A stretch of DNA of 5,548 bases from JACRBE01 sp964429005 (GCA_964429005.1 CAYSAJ010000055.1:1-5548), one strand, 5' to 3'. Positions 1 to 5,548 are shown, numbered from the stretch's first letter. Notes: generated by a model not told the origin, from the letters alone. Numbers and translations: made by a program.

Positions 1-40
1 TAACTATTTTTGAATATATTGTTTTTTAAGCTCGTTTGAT

Positions 41-72
41 AAAAAAAAGAGCTGAGAAATCATTCTCAGCTC
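41..72 (-). terminator. Intrinsic terminator of the Inc-like gene
   Basis: A perfect 10-bp inverted repeat (GAGCTGAGAA at 49-58, TTCTCAGCTC at 63-72) encloses a 4-base loop. Read on the minus strand, the hairpin runs directly into eight T residues (the A-run at 41-48). It lies about 30 bases beyond the stop codon at 101-103 of the minus-strand gene, where a Rho-independent terminator is expected. The plus-strand side has no T-run after the stem, so it should work in one direction only. Confidence 0.9.
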
Positions 73-100
73 AGCATTAAAATGAGAAAGTGCGTAAATG

Positions 101-898
101 TTAGACGACAGGATCTTCTTGAATTGAAAATCTAATCCACTGACCGTTTGATAGATCATAGTAGGTAAAAGGGGTGTAGGCTTCACCTGAATCCTCCAGG
201 GTAGTTTCGGTCGTATTAAGAAGAGTTGCTTTCATGGAAAGAAATCCATCTCTAGTTATGGATTTTATATCCCTTGGGTTATCTTCTGAAGAACCCGGGG
301 CAGTAGGGAGAGGTGCTCGATGAACTGCTGCGGGTCCATAAGACGCTGGACCTGAAGAGGGACTTCCACTTCCTGCTGCTGTATAAGAGGGGACTGCAGC
401 ATATCTTGAGCCAGGTTGAGGAAGGGGAGTGCTTGTTTCTCTAGCCGCTTTTGAAGATGAGTTGCAGCAAGATAAATAATGTTTTACACAGTTAATAATT
501 CTTTTAACAAGACTTATTAGAATTATCGGAAAAATCATTCCATAACCGAGTTTTACAACCACCGATTGTGTGCTAAATAGGCTAAAATTTCTCTCGTAAT
601 AAAAATTAATTGATGCTCTAGGATCTTTATTGCAAAAGCGCTGATAAATGCCAACGAGCGGTCCTGTAATAATACCAATCGCCATGCGAGTAATCGCTTC
701 AGCAAGGCTTAAGACTGCTATAGAGATATATCCGGGGATGTCAACTAACAAAGTGTCTACGGCCTTACCTATGTAGGGAGCCTTTGAAACGTAATTGCTA
801 AAAACTACAAATTTTTTCCCTATTGTTTCTGAAAAGAAGGGCTCGGAGGGGAGTGTTTTTCGTGAGCTAACGGGTTGTGCTGCAAGATAAGCTGCCAT
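101..898 (-). CDS. Putative Inc-like membrane protein with Pro/Ser/Gly-rich linker
   Basis: I do not recognise a family. The protein is 265 residues from the chosen ATG. There is no N-terminal signal peptide. A hydrophobic stretch at about 55-86 and a second at about 112-138 could each form one or two membrane segments. They are followed by a cysteine pair (144-145), a low-complexity Pro/Ser/Gly/Ala linker (about 147-205), and a 60-residue polar C-terminal segment ending in Asp-Pro-Val-Val. Paired hydrophobic segments with cytosolic tails are typical of chlamydial inclusion-membrane proteins secreted by type III secretion, which is the basis for the Inc-like label. This is inference, not homology. 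The start at 898 is chosen because AAGGA lies 7 bases upstream of this ATG. The frame extends to a TTG at 961 but without a good ribosome-binding site in front of it. The gene is single, divergent from prs, and ends at a strong terminator. Confidence 0.7.
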   Translation of the reverse strand: MAAYLAAQPVSSRKTLPSEPFFSETIGKKFVVFSNYVSKAPYIGKAVDTLLVDIPGYISIAVLSLAEAITRMAIGIITGPLVGIYQRFCNKDPRASINFYYERNFSLFSTQSVVVKLGYGMIFPIILISLVKRIINCVKHYLSCCNSSSKAARETSTPLPQPGSRYAAVPSYTAAGSGSPSSGPASYGPAAVHRAPLPTAPGSSEDNPRDIKSITRDGFLSMKATLLNTTETTLEDSGEAYTPFTYYDLSNGQWIRFSIQEDPVV

Positions 899-1071
899 AA
901 CTGTTTCCTTATAGTTTTTTCTTAGCAATATCTTAACAAACTCCTCTAATAAGTTAAACAAAATATTTGCCGCTTATTTTATAAAAATAATTTTAATTAT
1001 ATTAATTTATATATTAATTTAATTTGATCTTGCTAAGATCATCAATAAGAGAGGAGCTAGAGGGGGTGGAT
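899..1071. promoter_or_regulatory. AT-rich divergent spacer between Inc-like gene and prs
   Basis: This 173-base region separates two genes that diverge, so promoters for both should lie here. Positions 961-1025 are nearly all A and T, with many partial matches to a -10 box on both strands. That makes any single -35/-10 assignment unreliable, and I assign none. The right part holds the inverted repeat at 1025-1041 and purine-rich Shine-Dalgarno sequence for prs (1050-1065). Confidence 0.5.
1025..1041. repeat. 7-bp perfect inverted repeat in the prs leader
   Basis: TGATCTT (1025-1031), GCT, then AAGATCA (1035-1041) form a perfect 7-bp dyad. It lies 30 bases before the prs ATG and just ahead of the Shine-Dalgarno sequence. 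It could be an operator or a small RNA hairpin near the 5' end of the message. No T-run follows it, so it is not a terminator. A dyad of this length could also arise by chance. Confidence 0.35.
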
Positions 1072-1953
1072 ATGGGTAAGATTTTTTCTATTTCCCCTTG
1101 GGATTCACTTGAAAAGAGCTTTTTTGATGAGAATGGAATTTCAAAAGGGGGGTATCACCTAGAGCGTTTCCCTAATGGTGAGTGGAGCGTCGAGATTGTA
1201 GGGGGAGTAAAGGGAGAAGATTGTTATGTTGTAGGCTCTATTTCTCCACCGTCAGACCAGCTTCTAAGTTTTCTGATTCTCTGCCATACTCTCAAAAAAG
1301 AAGGGGCGAGCTCTGTAAATGCGATTTTGCCCTATTTAGCTTATTCAAGACAAGATCGTGCTGAGCCCCATAAAAGCAGATTAGCTGCATTTATAGGGAA
1401 ACTTTGTGAAGCTGCAGGGATATCAAAGGTTTTTACTATCGATCTTCATGCAAAAGAGATCCAAGAGCTCTTTCCTATGCCTTTGATTTCTGTGTCACCT
1501 TCTGCGCTATTTGCGAAAGAAATCAAAAAATGGAAACTCTCCTCTGCAGCGATAGTGGCTCCTGATCAAGGAGCTTTGCAAAGGGCTCATAATTTAAGAG
1601 ATCTACTTCCAGAATTTTCGCTTGTCACTTTTACAAAAAAACGTGATCCTCACGTTGTTTTAGAAACCTCTGCAAAAGAAGTTCCAGAGCAGGTTGTGAT
1701 TGTGGATGATATATTGGACACAGGAGAGACTCTTTTGACCTGCGTAAAAGAGCTGGTGAAAAAGGGCGCAAAAGAGATTTACATTGTCGTGACTCATGGC
1801 TTGTTTACCGGTGATGAGTGGAAAAATCTCTGGGATTACCCTGTTAAGAAGATTTTGTGTACAGATTCAGTCCCTATTTCAGCTGAATTAGTTGATGATA
1901 GGAGAATAGAAACAATCTCGATTCTTCCGCTGCTAAGAGAGATTATTCACTAA
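1072..1953 (+). CDS. prs: Ribose-phosphate pyrophosphokinase (PRPP synthetase)
   Basis: This cytosolic enzyme transfers pyrophosphate from ATP to ribose 5-phosphate, giving PRPP for nucleotide, NAD, His and Trp synthesis. From the ATG at 1072 it is 293 residues, shorter than the usual 310-320. Family landmarks occur in order: RFPNGEW (32-38), PYLAYSRQDR (87-96, ATP-binding region), the metal-binding DLH (124-126), PDQG (164-167), the flexible-loop TKKRDP (188-193, with catalytic-type Lys and Arg), and the PRPP-binding loop VIVDDILDTGETL (209-221). All key motifs are intact, so it should be active. The divergent loop after SRQDR (AEPHKSR) suggests it is not a standard class I allosteric enzyme. 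The frame is open upstream to TTG 1024. I chose ATG 1072 because AGGGGG lies 5 bases upstream. GTG 1066, with AGGAG 9 bases upstream, is a real alternative that adds two residues. The stop codon overlaps the convergent gene by 11 bases. Confidence 0.93.
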   Translation: MGKIFSISPWDSLEKSFFDENGISKGGYHLERFPNGEWSVEIVGGVKGEDCYVVGSISPPSDQLLSFLILCHTLKKEGASSVNAILPYLAYSRQDRAEPHKSRLAAFIGKLCEAAGISKVFTIDLHAKEIQELFPMPLISVSPSALFAKEIKKWKLSSAAIVAPDQGALQRAHNLRDLLPEFSLVTFTKKRDPHVVLETSAKEVPEQVVIVDDILDTGETLLTCVKELVKKGAKEIYIVVTHGLFTGDEWKNLWDYPVKKILCTDSVPISAELVDDRRIETISILPLLREIIH

Positions 1954-2887
1954 AGGTTTCTTCTGTAGCAAGGACAGCTCCTGATACTGGAACAGTAGGT
2001 ATCTCATGGGCTGGGACAGGTGATTGGTAATAGGAGGTTTCAAAATTGTATGAATCTCGAACAAATTCTATTTTTTGATCATTTCCCTCTATGTAACCAA
2101 ACACTCTCCTATAGTAGGCAAAATCTTGGATAGGTACGGTAATCTCTTTTGTTTGATGAGGTTCAATCGTGTCCAGAGGTTTCCCGTCTCTGCCCACTAT
2201 TGTCATTGATTTATCTGAGTCATTTGTAATTTTAAAGTTTCCGGAAGAGATTCTCTGCTCATGTACTTCTGCCGACATTCCTGCAGCCGTCAAACTGACC
2301 ATAGCTAAAAGCGTATAGCAAGCCAGTTCGATCCAGTTCTCATAAGGGTGATCAAAATTAGTTTCTGAGGCAACTTTTAGCATAATCCCAACCATAACAA
2401 TAGCGTTAACAACTGCAGCTGTGACAATCACTGGCCAAGCTCCAGAAACTGTTGCGCCAATCGTTAATGCTCCTACGATAAATAGTCCTAAATGGATAAA
2501 GCCTCGTTCATAGTTTTGGTAATAAAATGCTTTGATGCAGGCAAACGCTTGAAGGGCTGTTTCGGCGACGATCGATATCATAAGAAGGAGGGGAGAAGCG
2601 AGTATAAGACCCGTTAGACCTAGAGCAACGATAGCAATTTTTTTGATGTCGTCAAGATAGTCTACCAAGCGAGGGTGAGAAGCTGTAAGGGCTCGTTTTC
2701 CTGCTATAGATACAGAAGAGAGGCAAGCGATAGAGCGAAGGGCTAGAGCGGCGGGAAGTCTGAGTGAGGGTACGATCGATAAAGCGGACAGAGCAACAGA
2801 ACAAACAAGAAACCCTCTTTGGAGAGTTTTGTGGCTTGGTGTCAGTCTTTGAATACAATCTTGAACATTTAATCGAATTGTTGTCAT
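1943..2887 (-). CDS. Multi-spanning membrane protein with C-terminal soluble domain, Inc-like
   Basis: The family is not recognised. The protein is 314 residues. After a short polar N-terminus (1-24), hydrophobic blocks at about 25-62, 83-118, 129-170 and 188-204 suggest four or more membrane segments. Residues about 205-314 are soluble. Within them, about 213-285 reads like alternating beta strands (NFKITNDSDKSMTIVG, then a conserved-looking turn IEPHQTKEITVP), followed by a Pro/Val-rich tail. There is no cleavable signal peptide. The architecture, several membrane spans and a tail on one face, fits an inclusion-membrane or other host-facing protein of an intracellular bacterium, but function is unknown. 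The ATG at 2887 has a weak ribosome-binding site (AAAGAA, 7 bases upstream). A candidate promoter lies at 2915-2942. The 3' end overlaps the 3' end of prs, and no terminator is visible between them. It is on the same strand as the upstream dedA gene, 87 bases away. Confidence 0.75.
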   Translation of the reverse strand: MTTIRLNVQDCIQRLTPSHKTLQRGFLVCSVALSALSIVPSLRLPAALALRSIACLSSVSIAGKRALTASHPRLVDYLDDIKKIAIVALGLTGLILASPLLLMISIVAETALQAFACIKAFYYQNYERGFIHLGLFIVGALTIGATVSGAWPVIVTAAVVNAIVMVGIMLKVASETNFDHPYENWIELACYTLLAMVSLTAAGMSAEVHEQRISSGNFKITNDSDKSMTIVGRDGKPLDTIEPHQTKEITVPIQDFAYYRRVFGYIEGNDQKIEFVRDSYNFETSYYQSPVPAHEIPTVPVSGAVLATEETFSE

Positions 2888-2914
2888 AATTAAATTCTTT
2901 ATAATTTCGCTGTA

Positions 2915-2942
2915 ATTATATGTTTAAATAATTATAAAACAA
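2915..2942 (-). promoter_or_regulatory. Candidate promoter of the 314-residue membrane protein gene
   Basis: On the minus strand, TTGTTT (2937-2942) is followed after 16 bases by a perfect TATAAT (2915-2920), about 28 bases before the ATG. The -35 box matches the consensus at only the first three positions. The whole spacer (2888-2974) is almost pure A+T, so a TATAAT here is weak evidence by itself. Confidence 0.35.
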
Positions 2943-2974
2943 TAAAAAAGTTTAAATTAAATATAATATATATT

Positions 2975-3490
2975 TTATATCTTAGGGATTTTTTTAATTT
3001 CAATAATTAAAAAGTAGCCTACGGCCAAAAAGGTGGTAGACCATATTAAAGCGCCCGTATAAGCGTAGAGCATAAACTGCCTAAACGATAGTTTAGCTCC
3101 TCCTGCTACAAATCCAGATAAATGGCGGACTACAGGGATGAAGTAGCCTATGAATAAGAGCCATTTTCCTATATGGCCATACCAATCCTGAATTCTCTGA
3201 ACTTTAGAAGAGGACAAGCGAAGCCTGTCTCCGTATCTCTCTATCAGCCAATTACCTGCATACTTTCCCAGAATGTAGCTGAGTGTTATACCACAAATAC
3301 TCCCAATAATGGCGGCCAGTATGGTTGGAACAAAGTGAAGTTTGCCCTTAGCCATGAGCCACCCAGATAAGATCAAAAGAGTTTCATCAGGGATTGGCAT
3401 TCCCACGATTCCTAAGAGTAATAGAAAGAATAATACAGGGGCTCCATAGTGCAAAAGCCAGCTTGAAAAGACAATCAGTAATTCTTCCAT
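2975..3490 (-). CDS. DedA/VTT-domain family membrane protein, short form
   Basis: DedA proteins are inner-membrane proteins; characterised members move lipids such as undecaprenyl phosphate or phosphatidylethanolamine across the bilayer and affect proton-motive force and envelope stability. The substrate here is not predictable. The protein has 171 residues. Visible family features are an N-terminal hydrophobic segment (about 8-31), the re-entrant-loop motif PIPDE (32-36), a glycine-rich helix with GSICGITLSYILGKYAG (63-79), the second re-entrant motif GYFIPVVRHLSGFVAG (115-130), and a membrane helix (about 139-160). Two things are unusual. The position usually held by the first Arg of the R-F-x-P-x-x-R signature is Tyr116, while Arg122 is kept. 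The chain also stops 11 residues after GYF (158-160), so the last C-terminal helix of typical members of about 200 residues is absent. The start is ATG 3490, the first in frame to include the full N-terminal helix. Its ribosome-binding site is poor. Confidence 0.88.
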   Translation of the reverse strand: MEELLIVFSSWLLHYGAPVLFFLLLLGIVGMPIPDETLLILSGWLMAKGKLHFVPTILAAIIGSICGITLSYILGKYAGNWLIERYGDRLRLSSSKVQRIQDWYGHIGKWLLFIGYFIPVVRHLSGFVAGGAKLSFRQFMLYAYTGALIWSTTFLAVGYFLIIEIKKIPKI

Positions 3491-3543
3491 AAGGGCATGA
3501 GGCTCTAGGTAAAGTGTTAAATTTGGAGCGTATCATGAATATA

Positions 3544-3571
3544 TTTATATGAAAAGTGCAGGGTTTGATAA
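3544..3571 (-). promoter_or_regulatory. Candidate promoter of the DedA-family gene
   Basis: On the minus strand, TTATCA (3566-3571) and TATAAA (3544-3549) are separated by 16 bases, giving a predicted transcript start about 45-50 bases before the ATG at 3490. The -35 match is only fair. Its -35 box lies on top of the -35 box of the opposing plus-strand promoter. Confidence 0.3.
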
Positions 3572-3593
3572 GGAATGATTAAGAAAGTATAAA
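3565..3593 (+). promoter_or_regulatory. Candidate sigma70-type promoter of the small His/Asn/Gln-rich gene
   Basis: TTGATA (3565-3570) and TATAAA (3588-3593) each match the consensus at five of six positions and are separated by the optimal 17 bases. This is the best promoter match in the window. It would start a transcript near 3600, giving a leader of about 140 bases before the ATG at 3740. A lone TATAAT at 3653-3658 is a possible second -10 box, but it has no good -35 partner. Confidence 0.5.
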
Positions 3594-3682
3594 CGAGCTT
3601 TTATAAAACTCTCGAGATAAAACAGATAAAAAATAGGTTTTCAAATTAATTTTATAATGAAAAAATGAAGATAGAGTTGGGG

Positions 3683-3717
3683 GGCGGTTGAAAAGAATTG
3701 TTCTTAAAAAGCCCGCC
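3683..3717 (+). other. Nested stem structure in the leader of the small gene
   Basis: GGCGG (3683-3687) can pair with CCGCC (3713-3717), enclosing an inner hairpin AAGAA-TTG-TTCTT (3693-3705). A run of six G lies at 3679-3684 within an otherwise AT-rich spacer. The structure ends about 10 bases before the Shine-Dalgarno sequence (AAAGGA, 3727-3732). It could modulate translation or stabilise the message. No T-run follows, so it is not a terminator. Stems of five base pairs are weak evidence. Confidence 0.3.
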
Positions 3718-3739
3718 AAAAACCTTAAAGGATCAAAAT

Positions 3740-3961
3740 ATGAAAGATAAGCATCATAAAAACAATATGCCTCAAGGTAAACATGATAAAAATATGGATC
3801 GAAATCAAGCGGGATATAACTCGAATAAGCCCATGAACACTCCTCACCATAATGAACATAAAGAGCAAGGTCAGTGGAGCCATCAAAACCAACCTCCCCA
3901 TCACGGTCAAAACCCACACGGACAAGGAAATTGGAACAACCAAAACCCTAAAAAGAAATAA
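3740..3961 (+). CDS. Small His/Asn/Gln/Lys-rich low-complexity protein
   Basis: I do not recognise this 73-residue protein. It contains 14 Asn, 10 His, 10 Lys, 9 Gln, 7 Pro and 6 Gly. It has no Leu, Ile, Val, Phe or Cys, so it cannot form a normal hydrophobic core or membrane helix and is probably disordered and basic. The N-terminal half has an imperfect repeat (KHHKNNM at 4-10, KHDKNM at 14-19). The second half is Gln/His/Pro/Gly/Asn-rich with two Trp (46, 65) and a terminal Lys-Lys-Lys. Paired histidines could bind metal ions, and the net positive charge could allow nucleic-acid binding; both are guesses. The ATG at 3740 is chosen because AAAGGA lies 7 bases upstream. The frame is open to TTG 3698 but without support. 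A candidate promoter and a strong terminator on the same strand frame it as a single-gene transcription unit. Confidence 0.72.
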   Translation: MKDKHHKNNMPQGKHDKNMDRNQAGYNSNKPMNTPHHNEHKEQGQWSHQNQPPHHGQNPHGQGNWNNQNPKKK

Positions 3962-3980
3962 AGGTTTTACTATTTTTGAG

Positions 3981-4006
3981 GCATGTCCTATCGGACATGC
4001 TTTTTT
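3981..4006 (+). terminator. Intrinsic terminator of the small gene
   Basis: A perfect 8-bp stem (GCATGTCC at 3981-3988, GGACATGC at 3993-4000) with loop TATC is followed at once by six T residues (4001-4006). It begins 19 bases after the stop codon of the small plus-strand gene. The T-run overlaps the first bases of the stop codon (4005-4007) of the convergent cotransporter gene. Read on the minus strand, the stem is not followed by a T-run, so it is mainly a plus-strand terminator. Confidence 0.9.
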
Positions 4007-5548
4007 ATTGGCGCTGCTCGAAAATTCGAAGAAAATTGAGTTTTTCGCCGGCTAAAAGATAAACGACGTTAGGCAAGATTTCTGTTTTCGTGAGAAGTTC
4101 ACTCAAATACTCAGAATAAGAAGCAATCGATTCATCAAATTTGGGCGGTCTAAGTCCTATAAAAATCAAGTGAGAGCTATGCAAAGAGTGAGAAACTAAA
4201 CAATCATAAAAATCACCTTTTTCATCCACGATAGGGTCAAAAGAGAGCTCCTTCATCCGAAGAATAGAATAATATTCAGAAGCTTTATTTAAGATTTCGC
4301 CCCGCTCTTGGAATGAAGAAACCATCGATTTGATCGTGATATTTGAGTTTTTCCATGATGAGCCCTTTTGGAGCATTTGACTAATCGCTAAGCATAAATC
4401 AACATTTTTTCGATAAGAGCCACCCCACCAAATATCAATCTTTTTGGTTTGTTTTTTAGAAGGCTGCAAGAAAATAGATTCGCTGTGATTGCCTGTCTTC
4501 AATATGAGAAAATTTCGACTTAGATCGTAAGCGCCTAGAATAGTTTTAGCGAGAAGCTGTGGATCGTGAATCGATCTATGAGACATTAAAATAGTGTTTG
4601 GGGCCAGTGGGCCTAGACCATAATGTTTCACAAGATGGTCCATTTCATCAAAAAAATAGGGGCTTTGGTTGAATTTCAAAAAGCAATTGATGTTCCCTGC
4701 ACGTAGCTTTTCAACGATGACTTTCTGTGATATCTTTTCTTCTTCTTCATGCTGCGAAACAAGACAGTAGGTCAAAAGGCCATGGTTATGATTGATTGAG
4801 CTCGCAAAAGGCAATATACAATTATCTTCCGAAGAAGCCTCAGCAATAGTCAGCAGGTGGGGGCGCCAGCTTTTAGCATTCATTCTCAAAGATTTCAGTT
4901 TCTCAAGACAAATTCTTACGACAGTACTCAAAATGCTATAGCGAATGTCATCCCAATTGTTTTGGATCTTTGTTGTGCTTATCATCACGTAGATCATCCC
5001 CAAAAAGACGAAAAAGATGAGGAACATATGGGAGTGAATCAGAAGCATCGATAAAAGGCATGTGATGCACCCAATAAAAGAAACATACCATGGGGTAACA
5101 AAAGCGGGCCGCCAGCTAGGATTTTGCATAAATGATTCAAAGCTGGATACAAAATTGAGCAGGGCATAAAACATTAAACAAATCATCGTAAGTAAAGGGA
5201 TGATTTGGTTGATGTTGGTCGCGATGATGATCACAAAAGCAGCAATGCATGTAAGAAGCATGGAAGTAAGAGATACGGATGACTCTTTCTCTGAACCCGA
5301 CAAAAACTTAGGAAGGACCCTGTCTTTTGCTAACGCTTCTATTGTGCGCGGGGCTCCTAATAAATTACTCATGGCTGATGAGAGTGTTGTTCCGAGCATT
5401 CCAGCTAAAGCCCATTTGGGAAATTTTGACCCTGTAATAATAAGAGAGGGATCTTCTTGAATAGCCCAAAAGCTGATGTTTTCTTTAATAAAGAGGGCAA
5501 AAACAACATAAATGATAAAAGCGATGACAATAGAAAGTAAGGTTCCTA
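4005..5548 (-). CDS. SLC12-type cation-chloride cotransporter homologue, 5' end cut by window
   Basis: This is the C-terminal part of a membrane cotransporter of the APC superfamily resembling the eukaryotic Na-K-Cl/K-Cl cotransporters. The substrate in bacteria is not certain. At least 513 codons are visible and the frame is open to the right edge (first full codon at 5546-5544). The ATG at 5399 is therefore internal, inside a continuing family motif. Counting from the first visible codon, there is a membrane helix (1-20), the SLC12 hallmark GTTLSSAMSNLLGAPRTIEA (52-71) and its continuation to RVLPKFL, a helix pair (about 93-136), WRPAF (146-150), and another helix pair (about 153-189). Then comes the cytosolic domain, which starts with NAKSWRP (223-229) and contains IDIWWGGSYRKN (370-381), SSHLIFIGLRPP (457-468) and VVYLLAGE (494-501), all typical of SLC12 C-terminal domains. 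The N-terminal helices lie outside the window. It converges with the small gene, 43 bases apart. Confidence 0.85.
   Translation of the reverse strand, partial: GTLLSIVIAFIIYVVFALFIKENISFWAIQEDPSLIITGSKFPKWALAGMLGTTLSSAMSNLLGAPRTIEALAKDRVLPKFLSGSEKESSVSLTSMLLTCIAAFVIIIATNINQIIPLLTMICLMFYALLNFVSSFESFMQNPSWRPAFVTPWYVSFIGCITCLLSMLLIHSHMFLIFFVFLGMIYVMISTTKIQNNWDDIRYSILSTVVRICLEKLKSLRMNAKSWRPHLLTIAEASSEDNCILPFASSINHNHGLLTYCLVSQHEEEEKISQKVIVEKLRAGNINCFLKFNQSPYFFDEMDHLVKHYGLGPLAPNTILMSHRSIHDPQLLAKTILGAYDLSRNFLILKTGNHSESIFLQPSKKQTKKIDIWWGGSYRKNVDLCLAISQMLQKGSSWKNSNITIKSMVSSFQERGEILNKASEYYSILRMKELSFDPIVDEKGDFYDCLVSHSLHSSHLIFIGLRPPKFDESIASYSEYLSELLTKTEILPNVVYLLAGEKLNFLRIFEQRQ

Noticed and set aside
28..37. 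AAGCTCGTTT, also present inverted at 3591-3600
   Set aside because: It is only 10 bases long, the flanks do not match, and the two sites have no shared context. It is likely chance.
899..961. N-terminal extension of the Inc-like protein to a TTG codon at 961
   Set aside because: The ATG at 898 has AAGGA at ideal spacing, while the TTG lies in AT-rich sequence with no comparable ribosome-binding site.
1182..1364. 60-codon plus-strand frame inside prs
   Set aside because: It lies in another frame within a gene whose conserved motifs are clear.
2888..2974. AT-rich ATATAATATATAT tract as a possible terminator or origin element
   Set aside because: It has no GC-containing stem, no T-run after a hairpin and no iterated box. 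It is best seen as an AT-rich promoter spacer.
3579..3943. Minus-strand open frames of 112 and 72 codons across the small gene
   Set aside because: They have biased composition mirrored from the low-complexity plus-strand gene. The promoter, ribosome-binding site and terminator all point to the plus strand.
3852..4055. Plus-strand 67-codon frame crossing the terminator hairpin
   Set aside because: It overlaps the small gene in another frame, reads through a strong terminator into the antisense of the cotransporter gene, and has no ribosome-binding site that stands out.

Overview
The window is AT-rich bacterial DNA with five protein genes, one of them cut by the right edge. Two genes encode multi-spanning membrane proteins of no recognised family that resemble inclusion-membrane (Inc-like) proteins. 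These flank a compact PRPP synthetase. The others are a short DedA-family protein and a bacterial SLC12-type cation-chloride cotransporter. This mix suggests an obligate intracellular bacterium, and my best guess is an environmental member of the Chlamydiota (Parachlamydia, Waddlia or Simkania type). That placement rests on general character. There is no marker gene in the window that proves it.

Layout, left to right. At 41-72 is a strong intrinsic terminator for the minus-strand Inc-like gene at 101-898. An AT-rich divergent spacer (899-1071) separates that gene from the plus-strand prs gene (1072-1953). The 3' end of prs overlaps the 3' end of a second minus-strand membrane-protein gene (1943-2887) by 11 bases. 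A spacer of about 90 bases, almost pure A+T, follows, then a minus-strand DedA-family gene (2975-3490). Between 3491 and 3739 is a divergent regulatory region with two opposed candidate promoters whose -35 boxes overlap. The plus-strand one leads into a long leader and a 73-residue His/Asn/Gln/Lys-rich protein gene (3740-3961), which ends in a textbook terminator (3981-4006). The rest, to the right edge, is the minus-strand 3' part of the cotransporter gene (4005 to beyond 5548). Its reading frame stays open through the window edge, so the ATG at 5399 is an internal methionine.

The genes do not form an obvious shared pathway. Prs makes PRPP for nucleotide, NAD or amino-acid metabolism. The DedA protein and the cotransporter act at the cell envelope. 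The Inc-like proteins may be host-interface proteins, but that is inferred only from architecture. The most unusual item is the small low-complexity gene: it has a good ribosome-binding site, its own terminator and a candidate promoter, but no Leu, Ile, Val, Phe or Cys. I found no CRISPR array, mobile element, tRNA or rRNA, and no clear sign of a new multi-gene system.
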